A stretch of 36,671 nucleotides of DNA from an uncultured Bacteroidaceae bacterium (GCA_904502185.1 CAJGDX010000012.1:1-36671); one strand, 5' to 3'. Shown: positions 8,714-17,993, counted from the first letter of the stretch. Translations and numbers: made by a program. Notes: a model not told the origin generated them from the sequence alone.

Positions 8714-9979
8714 TTATTTTACGGTTACGACAGGAATATCGCTCCACTGAGTGGTATAATGCGGCGACTGTCTCTCGCTCGAACTCTTTATTTTTCCACT
8801 ACCCTGCACTGCAAACTTCAGGGTTCCGCTGCCAAAAGCGCTGTTCACAGCATCGACCACAGAGGTCAGTCTATGTTCACGTTCCTTGGCCTCAACATCC
8901 TCGAACAGGGAGTGCATGACGTGAGAGGCAGGCATAATGCGTGTAGCCACAACTCCCGCCTTCTTGTAACCAAACCCACGTTTGAACAGTTCACGGGCAG
9001 CAGCCACCGAACGGGCTACAATCTCACGATGGTCGTCCGTAGGCACCATCAGCTGAATCAGATGATTGGCATGCGTTTGCGGTGCAGAATCCTTAAAGCG
9101 GTTAGTGTAGGCAAAGACACTTATCTCGCAAACAACGGAATGCTGTCTACGCAGTTTTTCAGCCATCGACGATGCAAAATTGGCAATCTGTTCACATAGT
9201 TCCCCTACATCAAAAATCTCTTCAGAGAAACTGCGCGACACACATATCGACTGCTTCGCCTCGAAGCCATCCTCGAACTCGACACAGGGAACAGACTGCA
9301 ACTCTTTCCACACGCGAACGCCACAAACACCCATCATTCCCCGGACCATGCTCTCCGGCAGCCTCACAAAGTCGAACGCGCTGCGCACGCCGCATGAATA
9401 CAATTTTGCAGTTGAACGGCGCCCAATGCCCCATACATCCTCGATAGGAAACTTTTTCAGCACCTTTTCAATATCCTGCTGACGGTGCATATAACAGCCT
9501 CCGTTCAGTTTCGGATACTGCTTGCAAAGCTTCGATGCAATCTTGGCAAGAGTCTTTGTTGGTGCAACACCCACCGATACAGGAATGGCAGTGAGCCTCA
9601 GACACCTGCTTGAGACCTCCTTTGCAAACTTGTCGAAATCGACATTCTGCATTCCACGCAGGTCGAGAAACGCCTCGTCTATCGAATAGACCTCGATAGA
9701 GGACGAAAACTCCTCCAATACCCATCTTACACGTTGCGACATATCACCATAGAGAGCCATATTGCCCGAAAAGACTGCAACATTGTGCATCTCCACCAAA
9801 TGACGTATCTTGAAAAAAGGGTCGCCCATCCTGATGCCCAACGCCTTTGCCTCGTTGCTTCTGGCAATGGCACAGCCATCATTGCTCGAAAGAACAATGA
9901 CCGGACGCCCTTGCAGGTCGGGGCGGAACACCCTTTCGCAAGAGACAAAAAAATTATTGCAGTCGGCAAGGGCAAACAT
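8714..9979 (-). CDS. umuC: Y-family DNA polymerase V catalytic subunit UmuC
   Basis: Error-prone translesion polymerase that copies damaged DNA together with processed UmuD. At 421 residues it is the normal length. The catalytic acids are at the same numbers as in E. coli: Asp6 (FALADCNNFF) and Asp101-Glu102 (YSIDEAFLDL). The palm/fingers fill about 1-190, helix-hairpin-helix thumb sequences (VWGIGRRSTAKLYSCGV) follow, and the little-finger domain and C-terminal UmuC extension fill about 240-421. The ATG lies 2 nt after the umuD stop, so the two are translationally close and surely co-transcribed. Expression is probably damage-controlled through the repeats upstream of umuD. There is no terminator hairpin in the 111 nt that follow. 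Confidence 0.95.
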   Translation of the reverse strand: MFALADCNNFFVSCERVFRPDLQGRPVIVLSSNDGCAIARSNEAKALGIRMGDPFFKIRHLVEMHNVAVFSGNMALYGDMSQRVRWVLEEFSSSIEVYSIDEAFLDLRGMQNVDFDKFAKEVSSRCLRLTAIPVSVGVAPTKTLAKIASKLCKQYPKLNGGCYMHRQQDIEKVLKKFPIEDVWGIGRRSTAKLYSCGVRSAFDFVRLPESMVRGMMGVCGVRVWKELQSVPCVEFEDGFEAKQSICVSRSFSEEIFDVGELCEQIANFASSMAEKLRRQHSVVCEISVFAYTNRFKDSAPQTHANHLIQLMVPTDDHREIVARSVAAARELFKRGFGYKKAGVVATRIMPASHVMHSLFEDVEAKEREHRLTSVVDAVNSAFGSGTLKFAVQGSGKIKSSSERQSPHYTTQWSDIPVVTVK

Positions 9980-9981
9980 CG

Positions 9982-10410
9982 TTACATCTTCTTAATCACA
10001 TAGGTAACAACGCCCCAAATCATAAAATTATTTTCGGCTGTAACCTCTATCGGTTTATAAGCAACATTCTGTTCATTGGCAGGCATCAACCGAACGCCAC
10101 CCTCGGAAATCTCTACACGCTTCACCGTATATTCGCCATCGATGTAGCACACAGCCTTACAATTATTGTAGGGATCAATAGCCCTGTCTACAATAATTAT
10201 ATCACCTTCGTCCATAGCAGCATCCACCATCGACACGCCATTTACACGAAAAAAGAAGGTAGAGGCCTTATGTTTCACCAACAACTTTACAATATCCAGC
10301 TTTTCGCGCACATCGTCGGCAGGAGATGGGAACCCGGCCTTAACATCACCTACAAAAACTCCTTCAGAGGAAGATTCAGAATCTATACTATGTGGAACAA
10401 ATTTATTCAT
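9982..10410 (-). CDS. umuD: LexA-type self-cleaving protein UmuD
   Basis: Accessory subunit of polymerase V, activated by self-cleavage stimulated by RecA filaments. With the start at the ATG at 10410 it has 142 residues, and the catalytic pair falls at Ser60 (NGVSMVDAA) and Lys97 (EYTVKRV), the same numbers as in E. coli. The predicted cut is Ala25-Gly26 in KAGFPSPADD (Cys24-Gly25 in E. coli). The frame remains open 17 codons further upstream, but that segment covers the predicted promoter and is not family-like. There is no N-terminal DNA-binding helix-turn-helix, so it is UmuD and not LexA. It is first in the operon with umuC. Confidence 0.93.
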   Translation of the reverse strand: MNKFVPHSIDSESSSEGVFVGDVKAGFPSPADDVREKLDIVKLLVKHKASTFFFRVNGVSMVDAAMDEGDIIIVDRAIDPYNNCKAVCYIDGEYTVKRVEISEGGVRLMPANEQNVAYKPIEVTAENNFMIWGVVTYVIKKM

Positions 10411-10413
10411 ATT

Positions 10414-10430
10414 GAGTACAAGTGAGTACA
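10414..10430. repeat. Tandem GAGTACA direct repeat over the umuDC promoter (putative operator)
   Basis: GAGTACA occurs at 10414-10420 and 10424-10430, exactly 10 bp apart, one helical turn. The pair covers the space between the umuD start codon and the -7 box, where a bound repressor would block transcription. It can also be read as GTAC-N6-GTAC. No published operator is matched; the role is inferred from position. Confidence 0.45.
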
Positions 10431-10462
10431 AAGGTATAAACAAACGAGCAAAAAACCACAAA
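10429..10462 (-). promoter_or_regulatory. Predicted umuDC promoter
   Basis: On the minus strand, TACCTTTG (10429-10436) is a full match to the TAnnTTTG -7 box. A TTTG (10459-10462) sits 22 nt upstream, slightly longer than the usual 19-21. The predicted start lies about 10-15 nt before the umuD ATG at 10410, which supports that start over the longer frame. The second GAGTACA copy overlaps the -7 box. Confidence 0.55.
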
Positions 10463-10466
10463 AGAA

Positions 10467-10499
10467 GTTGTCAACATAGACATAAATTCATTAGTTTTG
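10467..10499 (+). promoter_or_regulatory. Predicted promoter for the GH20/DUF1460 pair
   Basis: TAGTTTTG (10492-10499) matches the TAnnTTTG -7 box, with GTTG (10467-10470; 3 of 4 to TTTG) 21 nt upstream. It lies 30 nt before the GH20 ATG and points away from the umuDC promoter, so 10411-10529 is a divergent promoter region. Confidence 0.5.
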
Positions 10500-10529
10500 T
10501 AAACATAATACAAATAAGACAACCACAGT

Positions 10530-12560
10530 ATGAAAAGAGAGATTACAGCAATCATAATAGCCCTCTTGTGCTACGGCAGCATACAAGCAAAAATCACCCA
10601 TCTGCTGCCCACACCTAAAATGGTAACCCCGGGCAACGGGTACTTCTCGTTGGGAAAGAAAATAAAGATAAGCGATGCAAGCAACAACGCCCTGCTGCGC
10701 ACATTCGCCGAGGAGAACGGCGGCACCACCCAATCGGCAAACGCACCGGAAATAACGACAGAGATTGTGCCGGCCATTGCAGAAGCATACGACTATCCCC
10801 TGCACGGCTACCCCAACGAAGCCTATTACCTGAAAATTGAACCGCAAAAAATAACAATAAAGGCCATCACTTCCACGGGAATTACACGCGCCGCACAAAC
10901 CTTGACACAACTTGCCGAAGGCTACGACACTGCCCCTGCGCTCGAATGTGTCGAAATCAGCGACTGGCCATCGTTCAAACTACGCGGATTCATGCACGAC
11001 GTAGGACGCAGTTTCATTCCCATCGAGGAGATAAAGAAGGAGATAGAGTTGCTCTCACGTTTCAAAATAAACACCTTTCATTTTCACCTGACCGAAAACC
11101 AGGCATGGCGTTTCGAGGTAAAAAAATACCCACAGCTGACAGCAGACAGTTCAATGACGCGCTTCGCCGGCAAATACTACACCCAGCAGCAGTGTCGCGA
11201 ACTTGAACAGTTTGCAGCCGAACGCGGAGTGACAATAATCCCCGAAATAGACATGCCCGGACACAGCCGCTCGTTCAAGCGTGCCATGGGACACTCCATG
11301 CAAAGCGACGCAGGCGTTGCCGAACTGCAGGAAATACTCGAAGAGGTGGCAGCAACATTCCCCCTGGCCCCCTACATACACATAGGTGCCGACGAAGAGA
11401 GCATCACCTACCCCGGATTCCTCAAGACAATGACCGACAAAGTACATTCGATGGGCAAGAAAGTGATTGTCTGGAACCCAATCCGAGGAGTGAGAATAAC
11501 AGCAGATGCAGGTTTCGAAATGACACAGATGTGGTCGACAGCAGGACGCAAAATCCCCGGCATTGCCAACATCGACTGCCGCTACAACTATGTAAACCAC
11601 TTCGACATCTACGCCGACGTAGCAGGAATCTACAAAAGCAACATCTACTACAGCCAACAGGGAACAAGCGAAATAGCCGGCACAATAACCGCTATCTGGA
11701 ACGACCGCAAGCTGCCCGACGCCAATGCCATAATTGCACAGAACAACCTTTATGCCAACACCATTGCCTCGGCCGAGCGAGCATGGAAAGGCGGCGGTCG
11801 TCAATACATAGAACAGGGAGGCACAACACTGCGATGCCACGAAGAGGAGTACCGCGAATTTGCCGACTGGGAGCGTCGCTTCCTTTTCCACAAAGCGCAC
11901 TCGCTGAAGAACGAACCGATACCCTACGTCAGACAATGCAACATACACTGGTGCATCAGCGCGCCATTCCCCAACGACGGCAACCCCGACAAGATACTTC
12001 CCCCCGAAACAGCAGGCACTAAAGAGAGCTACACCTACGAAGGCAAGGAGTATCCCACCGGCCATGCAACAGGTGCCGGAATATACCTGCGCCACACATG
12101 GGGAGGAATAATACCCACCCATTTTGCAAACCCGCAAACAGGCACAACTGCATACGCCTGGACATACATCTACTCACCCACCGAGCAGCAGGCAGGCGCA
12201 CAGATAGAGTTCCAGAACTACGGACGTTCCGAACGCGACCTTGCCCCTGAACCCAGCAAATGGGACCGCCGTGGTTCGCGCATCTGGTTCAACGGCACAG
12301 AGATACAACCACCCCATTGGGACAACAGCGGCAAGAACATCGACAACGAGGAACTGCTGCTGAACGAAAACTTCACAGCCCGTCCACCAATACAGCTAAA
12401 ACTGAAAAAAGGGTGGAACAAAGTATTCATCAAGCTGCCCAACAACCCCGACGGAGGCATACGTCTGAACAAATGGATGTTCACATTTGCACTAACCGAC
12501 CCCAAAGGAGTCAATGCACTCGACAACATCATCTACTCACCCACAATTAACAACGAATGA
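10530..12560 (+). CDS. Glycoside hydrolase family 20 beta-N-acetylhexosaminidase
   Basis: Removes terminal beta-linked N-acetylhexosamines by substrate-assisted catalysis. The 676 residues start with a signal peptide (about 1-20, ending SIQA), so it acts in the periplasm or at the surface. Residues about 22-140 form the GH20 N-terminal domain and 145-450 the catalytic barrel, with FHFHLTENQAWRFE (183-196), DMPGHS (241-246) and the catalytic Asp288-Glu289 in HIGADEE; most family members have HIGGDE. A beta-sandwich-like tail fills about 475-676. Its last four bases overlap the DUF1460 amidase gene (ATGA), so the two are translationally coupled. That pairing suggests turnover of peptidoglycan fragments rather than host glycans, but either is possible. 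Confidence 0.88.
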   Translation: MKREITAIIIALLCYGSIQAKITHLLPTPKMVTPGNGYFSLGKKIKISDASNNALLRTFAEENGGTTQSANAPEITTEIVPAIAEAYDYPLHGYPNEAYYLKIEPQKITIKAITSTGITRAAQTLTQLAEGYDTAPALECVEISDWPSFKLRGFMHDVGRSFIPIEEIKKEIELLSRFKINTFHFHLTENQAWRFEVKKYPQLTADSSMTRFAGKYYTQQQCRELEQFAAERGVTIIPEIDMPGHSRSFKRAMGHSMQSDAGVAELQEILEEVAATFPLAPYIHIGADEESITYPGFLKTMTDKVHSMGKKVIVWNPIRGVRITADAGFEMTQMWSTAGRKIPGIANIDCRYNYVNHFDIYADVAGIYKSNIYYSQQGTSEIAGTITAIWNDRKLPDANAIIAQNNLYANTIASAERAWKGGGRQYIEQGGTTLRCHEEEYREFADWERRFLFHKAHSLKNEPIPYVRQCNIHWCISAPFPNDGNPDKILPPETAGTKESYTYEGKEYPTGHATGAGIYLRHTWGGIIPTHFANPQTGTTAYAWTYIYSPTEQQAGAQIEFQNYGRSERDLAPEPSKWDRRGSRIWFNGTEIQPPHWDNSGKNIDNEELLLNENFTARPPIQLKLKKGWNKVFIKLPNNPDGGIRLNKWMFTFALTDPKGVNALDNIIYSPTINNE

Positions 12561-13399
12561 GATACGCACTACTGTTTCTGACACTCTTTGCCACCCGGCT
12601 ATGCGGTCAGGAGATATGCTACACCCCGACAGACAGCGCAAAAATCTGCAACATGCTTGCACAGCTTGAAAAAAGCAGAAACAAAAAGTCGGCACAGCTG
12701 CTGGTTGATGCTGGCACTATGCTGCTGGGAACACCATACGTTGCCGGCACATTGGACAGAGAAAAAGAAGAAAAACTCACCATAAACATCAGTGAAGTAG
12801 ACTGCACCACATTTGTCGAACAGTCGCTGGCACTGGCAATGACCGTAACACAGGGCAAGAAGGACTTCCGCACATTCTGCAACAACCTGCGCACCCTGCG
12901 CTACCGAAGCGGCAGTGTCAGAAGCTACTACGACCGTCTGCACTACTTCAGCCAATGGGTAAAAGAGGGGGAGAAAAACGGGATACTTAAAGAACAGAGC
13001 GGAAAAGCGTTCAGCTCATGCCAAAACCTAAGCCTCTGTTTCATGAGCAAAAACCCCGACAAATACATGCAGTTGAAAGAGGACAGCACCCTCACTGCAA
13101 ACATTGCCACACACGAAATACCCTTTCGCAACATCACAATCCCCTATCTGCCAAAAGAGAAACTGAACAACGGCCCCAAGCAACTGCCCATACGCAACGG
13201 CGACATAATAGCCTTGGTTACAACCATCAAAGGGCTGGACGTAACACACATGGGCATTGCCTACTGGAAAAAAGGGAAACTGCATCTGATGCACGCATCC
13301 TACAAGGAGAAGAAAGTGATAATAGACACACAGTCACTTCACGACTACCTTGCCCCGCGTAAGTCAGCCCCCGGCATCAGGGTGGTAAGGGTAAAATAA
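12557..13399 (+). CDS. DUF1460 family NlpC/P60-type amidase
   Basis: DUF1460 proteins are NlpC/P60-superfamily cysteine amidases; characterised members cleave the N-acetylmuramoyl-L-alanine bond of peptidoglycan fragments. The 280 residues begin with a signal peptide (about 1-17, ending RLCG). The catalytic cysteine is Cys83 in VDCTTFVEQ and the histidine is His231 in DVTHMGIAYW, with the conserved HAS (246-248) shortly after. ATGA overlap with the GH20 gene shows tight coupling. Together the two could trim the sugar and release the peptide from muropeptides in the periplasm. The end of the gene is followed by 177 nt of AT-rich noncoding sequence before aspA. Confidence 0.87.
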   Translation: MRYALLFLTLFATRLCGQEICYTPTDSAKICNMLAQLEKSRNKKSAQLLVDAGTMLLGTPYVAGTLDREKEEKLTINISEVDCTTFVEQSLALAMTVTQGKKDFRTFCNNLRTLRYRSGSVRSYYDRLHYFSQWVKEGEKNGILKEQSGKAFSSCQNLSLCFMSKNPDKYMQLKEDSTLTANIATHEIPFRNITIPYLPKEKLNNGPKQLPIRNGDIIALVTTIKGLDVTHMGIAYWKKGKLHLMHASYKEKKVIIDTQSLHDYLAPRKSAPGIRVVRVK

Positions 13400-13503
13400 C
13401 CGACGGAAGTTAAATATTCAGCGAAAAAGCAAACAATATAAAACAAAAAAGCATTATTAATAAAAATTCAAGACAATTTAACATTTAATTGAAATATATT
13501 CAC

Positions 13504-13511
13504 TACTTTAG
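13504..13511 (+). promoter_or_regulatory. Weak -7-like box before aspA
   Basis: TACTTTAG matches TAnnTTTG at 5 of 6 fixed positions and lies 65 nt before the aspA ATG. No TTTG is found at the right spacing. The 177-nt gap from DUF1460 to aspA is AT-rich and must hold the aspA promoter, but this box is only a candidate. Confidence 0.22.
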
Positions 13512-13576
13512 CCGAGCTTAACATTGGTCACACACCAGAACAGCAAATACACATTTACCATTTAAACATATATATT

Positions 13577-14986
13577 ATGAACACACGCATAGAACACGAC
13601 TCACTTGGAGAGATGCACGTTCCCGCCGAAGCATACTACGGCGTACAGACATTGAGAGCCATTGAAAATTTCAATGAGATAAGCGGAATAACCATCAGCG
13701 ACCACCCCTACTACGTGAAAGCGTTGGCAATGGTAAAATGGGCAGCAGCCCACGCAAACATGTCGCTCGGCATTCTCGACGAGAATATAGGAAAAGCCAT
13801 CAAAGCCGCATGCGAAGAGATTATAGGCGGAGCATTGGTCGACCAGTTCCCGGTAGACCTCATTCAGGGAGGTGCAGGAACATCCACCAACATGAACATA
13901 AACGAAGTGGTAGCCAACCGCGCGCTGGAACTGATGGGACATCAAAAAGGTGAATATAAATACTGTCATCCCAACGACCATGTAAACCTGTCGCAGTCGA
14001 CCAACGACGCCTACCCCACATCCTTCAAACTCTGTTTCATATTCCACAACGAAGACCTTGTTGCAGAACTCAAGAAGCTTGTAGCATCGTTCCGCGCCAA
14101 AGGCAAGGAGTTCGACGGTATCCTGAAGATGGGACGCACACAGTTGCAGGATGCAGTTCCCATGACACTGGGGCAGGAGTTCGAAGCATTCGCCTCGACA
14201 CTTGAAGAGGAGATTGACCGTCTGAACGAAATGGCACGTCTTTTCCTCGAAGTAAACATGGGTGCCACAGCCATCGGTACAGGTATAAACACCGAACCCG
14301 GATATTCCGATGCCTGCGTAACAGCATTGAGAATAATATCAGGCAAGGAATTCACACTTGCAAGCAACCTTGTAGAGGCAACACCCGATGCCGGTTCATC
14401 AGTAATGTACTCATCAGCACTCAAGCGTCTGGCAGTGAAACTGTCGAAAGTATGCAACGACCTGCGTCTGTTGTCAAGCGGTCCCCGTTGCGGCCTGAAC
14501 GAGATAAACCTTCCTCCGATGCAGCCCGGTTCAAGCATCATGCCCGGCAAGGTAAACCCAGTGATACCCGAGGTTGTCAACCAAATATGTTTCCGCGTCA
14601 TTGGCAACGACCTGACTGTAACATTCGCAGCAGAAGCCGGACAATTGCAGTTGAACGTAATGGAGCCTGTAATAGTCCACGCAATGATATCTTCTGTACG
14701 CATGCTGCTCAAAGGCATGGCACGTCTGAGAACACTCTGCATCGACGGAATCACAGCCAACGAAGGCCACTGCCGCGAACTTGTCATGGGCAGCATAGGC
14801 ATTGTAACAGCCCTGAACCCCACACTGGGTTACGAAAATTCGGCACGCATAGCCAAACGCGCACTCAAGGAGAACCGCAGCGTCTACGACCTTGTACTCG
14901 AAGAGGGACTGCTTACAAAAGAGGAACTTGACGAACTGCTGAAACCCGAACTGATGATTATGCCACATAAATTCTACACTAAGTAG
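13577..14986 (+). CDS. aspA: Aspartate ammonia-lyase (aspartase)
   Basis: Converts L-aspartate to fumarate and ammonia in the cytoplasm, giving fumarate for anaerobic respiration. The 469 residues belong to the fumarase/aspartase superfamily: GGAGTSTNMNINE (98-110), LSQSTNDAYPTS (138-149) and the signature GSSIMPGKVNP (318-328), whose serine acts as catalytic base. The sequence is much closer to aspartases than to class II fumarases (for example GTGINTEPGY). It is a single gene on the plus strand, starting 177 nt after DUF1460 and ending in a strong terminator, so it is probably monocistronic. It complements MaeB at the left of the window in C4-dicarboxylate metabolism. Confidence 0.94.
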   Translation: MNTRIEHDSLGEMHVPAEAYYGVQTLRAIENFNEISGITISDHPYYVKALAMVKWAAAHANMSLGILDENIGKAIKAACEEIIGGALVDQFPVDLIQGGAGTSTNMNINEVVANRALELMGHQKGEYKYCHPNDHVNLSQSTNDAYPTSFKLCFIFHNEDLVAELKKLVASFRAKGKEFDGILKMGRTQLQDAVPMTLGQEFEAFASTLEEEIDRLNEMARLFLEVNMGATAIGTGINTEPGYSDACVTALRIISGKEFTLASNLVEATPDAGSSVMYSSALKRLAVKLSKVCNDLRLLSSGPRCGLNEINLPPMQPGSSIMPGKVNPVIPEVVNQICFRVIGNDLTVTFAAEAGQLQLNVMEPVIVHAMISSVRMLLKGMARLRTLCIDGITANEGHCRELVMGSIGIVTALNPTLGYENSARIAKRALKENRSVYDLVLEEGLLTKEELDELLKPELMIMPHKFYTK

Positions 14987-15000
14987 GACAATACCTCATA

Positions 15001-15043
15001 AAAACGAATAAAGGCTGTGCGTCGCACAGCCTTTATTCGTTTT
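15001..15043. terminator. Strong bidirectional terminator between aspA and nuoN
   Basis: Two perfectly complementary 20-nt arms (15001-15020 and 15024-15043) enclose the 3-nt loop GTC. The GC-rich core GGCTGTGC/GCACAGCC is flanked by A-rich and T-rich sequence, so a U-tract forms on both strands. It serves aspA (plus) and the nuo operon (minus), which converge here. Confidence 0.93.
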
Positions 15044-15065
15044 ATATTGCCAAAGGATAACTCTG

Positions 15066-16493
15066 CTACATTCCGTACGAGAGTTTATCAATCTCCTCGA
15101 ATACAAAGCTGCAAATGCCCAGCAACAGAATACCTGCAAGGCAGACGATGAAACTTATACGAGAATATTTGCTGCTATTGAAAGGCTTGATGGGGTTATC
15201 GTTGGGAGTAATATACATAGCCTTGACGATGAGCAGATAATAGTAAAGCGAAATAACCGTATTTATCAGTGCAATAAACACAAGCACCCAGAAGCCCGCC
15301 TTGAACGCACTCATAAAGACAAAGAACTTACTGAAGAAACCGGCAAAAGGAGGTATTCCCGCAAGCGAGAATAGGGCAAGTGTCATCAGCAGCGTCAGTT
15401 TGGGATTGGTTTTGTAAAGAGCATTGCAATCGTCACGCGACACACTTGAACGTGTATGGTGCTCAAGAGTCTCAATGATGCCGAACACTGCAAGATTGGC
15501 GAATATGTATACAAGTACATAGAATACCAATGCACTCATTCCATCCGCCGCACCGCCAATGACAGCAAGCATTATGTATCCGGCCTGCGAGATACTGCTG
15601 TATGCCATAAAACGTTTGAGGTCGGTCTGTCGTATTGCAAAGAGGTTGGCAATGGTTATACTTGCCACCGTCAGGATGTACAACATTATCTGCCAATGCT
15701 CAACCATAGGCGCAAAGACTTTTATAAGAATTGTCATAAGAGCAAACGATGCAGCACCTTTGGAAATCACCGACAGATAGGATGATACCACTGTAGGCGC
15801 ACCTTGATAGGTATCGGCTGTCCACAGGTGGAAAGGCACAAGCGATATTTTGAAACCCATTCCGGCAAAGAAGAGCACAAGTGCAAAAATCTGCAACGGA
15901 CTGCCATTGACACCGGCAGCCATATCCTCGAAATAGAGGGTACCGGTAGTTCCGTAGAGGAAAGAGATACCATACACCATCACAGTCGAAGAGAACATCG
16001 AACTGAGGATATATTTAACACCTGCCTCGGCAGAATGGTGGCGATATTTGTCAAAGGCCACAAGGCAGGCAAGAGGCAGCGACGCAAGCTCCAGTCCAAT
16101 GAAGAAGAGCAGGAAATGCTGCGCACTGATCATTATATACATACCGAAAAGGGTACTCAGCAACAGCGTGTAGAACTCGCCCTGCTTGTGTGTCGTATGT
16201 GCGCTGCGCAGCCACTTGTTGGCCTGCATCACAAGCAGCAAAGTACCACCGGTGAGAATAGTCTTTACAATTCCAATCATGGGATTAGTCAGATACATTC
16301 CACTGAAGAGAGTAGCCTCGCGATAACTCTCGCCAAGGCACACAGCACAATGCAGCATCAACAGGATACAGGTGATGGGGTGAAAATAGTGTCTCCATTT
16401 ACCGCGCGCCACAAGGTCGTACACAAAAACCACGACAAAGAGAGCCAATAGGCTAATCTCGGGGCGCATCTCAAGAAATTGTATATAGTTCAT
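15066..16493 (-). CDS. nuoN: NADH-quinone oxidoreductase subunit N
   Basis: Antiporter-like membrane subunit of respiratory complex I, one of three that carry proton channels. It has 475 residues with about 14 hydrophobic segments. The conserved channel segment GAPTVVSSYLSVISKGAASF carries the characteristic Lys after the broken helix. It is the last gene of the operon, 15 nt after nuoM, and its transcript ends at the terminator shared with aspA. Confidence 0.94.
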   Translation of the reverse strand: MNYIQFLEMRPEISLLALFVVVFVYDLVARGKWRHYFHPITCILLMLHCAVCLGESYREATLFSGMYLTNPMIGIVKTILTGGTLLLVMQANKWLRSAHTTHKQGEFYTLLLSTLFGMYIMISAQHFLLFFIGLELASLPLACLVAFDKYRHHSAEAGVKYILSSMFSSTVMVYGISFLYGTTGTLYFEDMAAGVNGSPLQIFALVLFFAGMGFKISLVPFHLWTADTYQGAPTVVSSYLSVISKGAASFALMTILIKVFAPMVEHWQIMLYILTVASITIANLFAIRQTDLKRFMAYSSISQAGYIMLAVIGGAADGMSALVFYVLVYIFANLAVFGIIETLEHHTRSSVSRDDCNALYKTNPKLTLLMTLALFSLAGIPPFAGFFSKFFVFMSAFKAGFWVLVFIALINTVISLYYYLLIVKAMYITPNDNPIKPFNSSKYSRISFIVCLAGILLLGICSFVFEEIDKLSYGM

Positions 16494-16508
16494 AGTTCTA
16501 TTTCGTGT

Positions 16509-17993
16509 TTATGGATGTAATATAGTGAATATATTTGCCACTCCGCCATCTATAAGGCTGCTTACCCACATGGGAGCAATACCTAATCCGGCGACACAAG
16601 CGATAAGGCAGATTACCGTGAAACGTTCGTCCCATGTTGCATCAGTCAATGCAAGATGATGTTCGTCCTTGACCTTGCCATAAAGTATCTTGCCGACAAC
16701 TCTCAGAATGTAGACAGCAGTTATTACAATACTTGTGCAGGCAATGATAGTTACCGTACGGTGGAACATGTCGGGCTGTTCGAACGAACCGACAAATATT
16801 GTCATTTCAGCAATAAATCCACTGAAGCCCGGAAGACCAAGATTGGCTAGTCCGGCAATTATGTAACCCACAGAGAGGAAAGGCATAATCTTCATCAATC
16901 CGCTAAGTTCGCGTATGTCACGTGTGTGTGTACGACCATAAATCATACCAATGAGAGCAAAGAAGAGAGCAGTCATCAATCCATGCGACAACATCTGCAA
17001 TATTGCTCCCGTACACGAAGTGCGTGTCATCATCAACAGAGCAAAAAGCACAAGTCCGCAGTGCGACACAGAAGAGTAGGCATTAATGTACTTGAGGTCG
17101 GTCTGGCTGATGGCACTGAGTGCACCATAGACAACGCTGATGGTTGTAAGCACAATGAATATCCATGCAAGATCCTCGGCAGCCTGAGGCAGCAGATACA
17201 TTGCTATTCTAAAACAGCCGTATCCACCAAGCTTCATCAGCACACCGGCATGAAGCATCGACACGGAAGTGGGAGCGCTGGCATGACCGTCGGGGCTCCA
17301 GGTGTGGAAGGGGAAGAGCGCACCCAGCACACCGAATCCAAGGAATGTGACAGGGAAGAATATGTACTGCACATTCACAGGAATATTTGCAAGTCCGGCT
17401 ATTTCGAGGATATTCATGGTGGTGGCACCACTACCGAAATATATTCCAAGTATTCCAAGCAGCAGGAATGCCGAACCGCCCATGAGCATCAGTGTCAGTT
17501 TCATTGCTGAATACTCCTTGCGGCCACTACCCCACACACCAATAAGCAGATACATGGGAATAAGCGCAGTCTCGTAGAACATGAACATGGCAAACATATC
17601 CATGGAGATGAAAAAGCCGAAGACACCCAGCGACAACAACACGAACCAAAGGAAGAACTCCTTGGTGAGCGGTTGCATGCGCCACGATGCAAATGTACCG
17701 GTAAAGACAATAATCGCCGAAAGCAGTATCATGGCAACAGAAATTCCGTCAACACCTATCGAGTAACAGATATTCAACGGTGCGTACCATGTCCACGAAT
17801 CGGTATAGAGGAAGGGAGCATCGGCTCCTGCACCACGCTGCGCTATAAAATCTATTGTCAGATAGACAGAGAGAGCAAGCAGAAGAGTGGAACCTACCAC
17901 CATCACACTGCGTATCTGACGCAGATTACGGCTCGCCCACAATGCCAGCAGCATTACAAGGGGTATTACTATAAAGAGATTAAGTATATTCAT
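16509..17993 (-). CDS. nuoM: NADH-quinone oxidoreductase subunit M
   Basis: Second antiporter-like proton-channel subunit of complex I. The 494 residues form about 14 membrane helices. The MFYETALIPMYLLIGVWG segment contains the conserved membrane Glu, and GHASAPTSVSMLHAGVLMKLGGYG the conserved channel His and Lys. It lies 24 nt after nuoL and 15 nt before nuoN. Confidence 0.95.
   Translation of the reverse strand: MNILNLFIVIPLVMLLALWASRNLRQIRSVMVVGSTLLLALSVYLTIDFIAQRGAGADAPFLYTDSWTWYAPLNICYSIGVDGISVAMILLSAIIVFTGTFASWRMQPLTKEFFLWFVLLSLGVFGFFISMDMFAMFMFYETALIPMYLLIGVWGSGRKEYSAMKLTLMLMGGSAFLLLGILGIYFGSGATTMNILEIAGLANIPVNVQYIFFPVTFLGFGVLGALFPFHTWSPDGHASAPTSVSMLHAGVLMKLGGYGCFRIAMYLLPQAAEDLAWIFIVLTTISVVYGALSAISQTDLKYINAYSSVSHCGLVLFALLMMTRTSCTGAILQMLSHGLMTALFFALIGMIYGRTHTRDIRELSGLMKIMPFLSVGYIIAGLANLGLPGFSGFIAEMTIFVGSFEQPDMFHRTVTIIACTSIVITAVYILRVVGKILYGKVKDEHHLALTDATWDERFTVICLIACVAGLGIAPMWVSSLIDGGVANIFTILHP

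Noticed and set aside
10411..10461. Longer UmuD starting at 10461
   Set aside because: The ATG at 10410 puts Ser and Lys exactly at 60 and 97 as in E. coli, and the extension overlaps the promoter.
11151..12137. Long minus-strand open frame opposite the GH20 gene
   Set aside because: Cys/Val/Gly-rich antisense of a gene with clear GH20 catalytic motifs; no start context or family signal.
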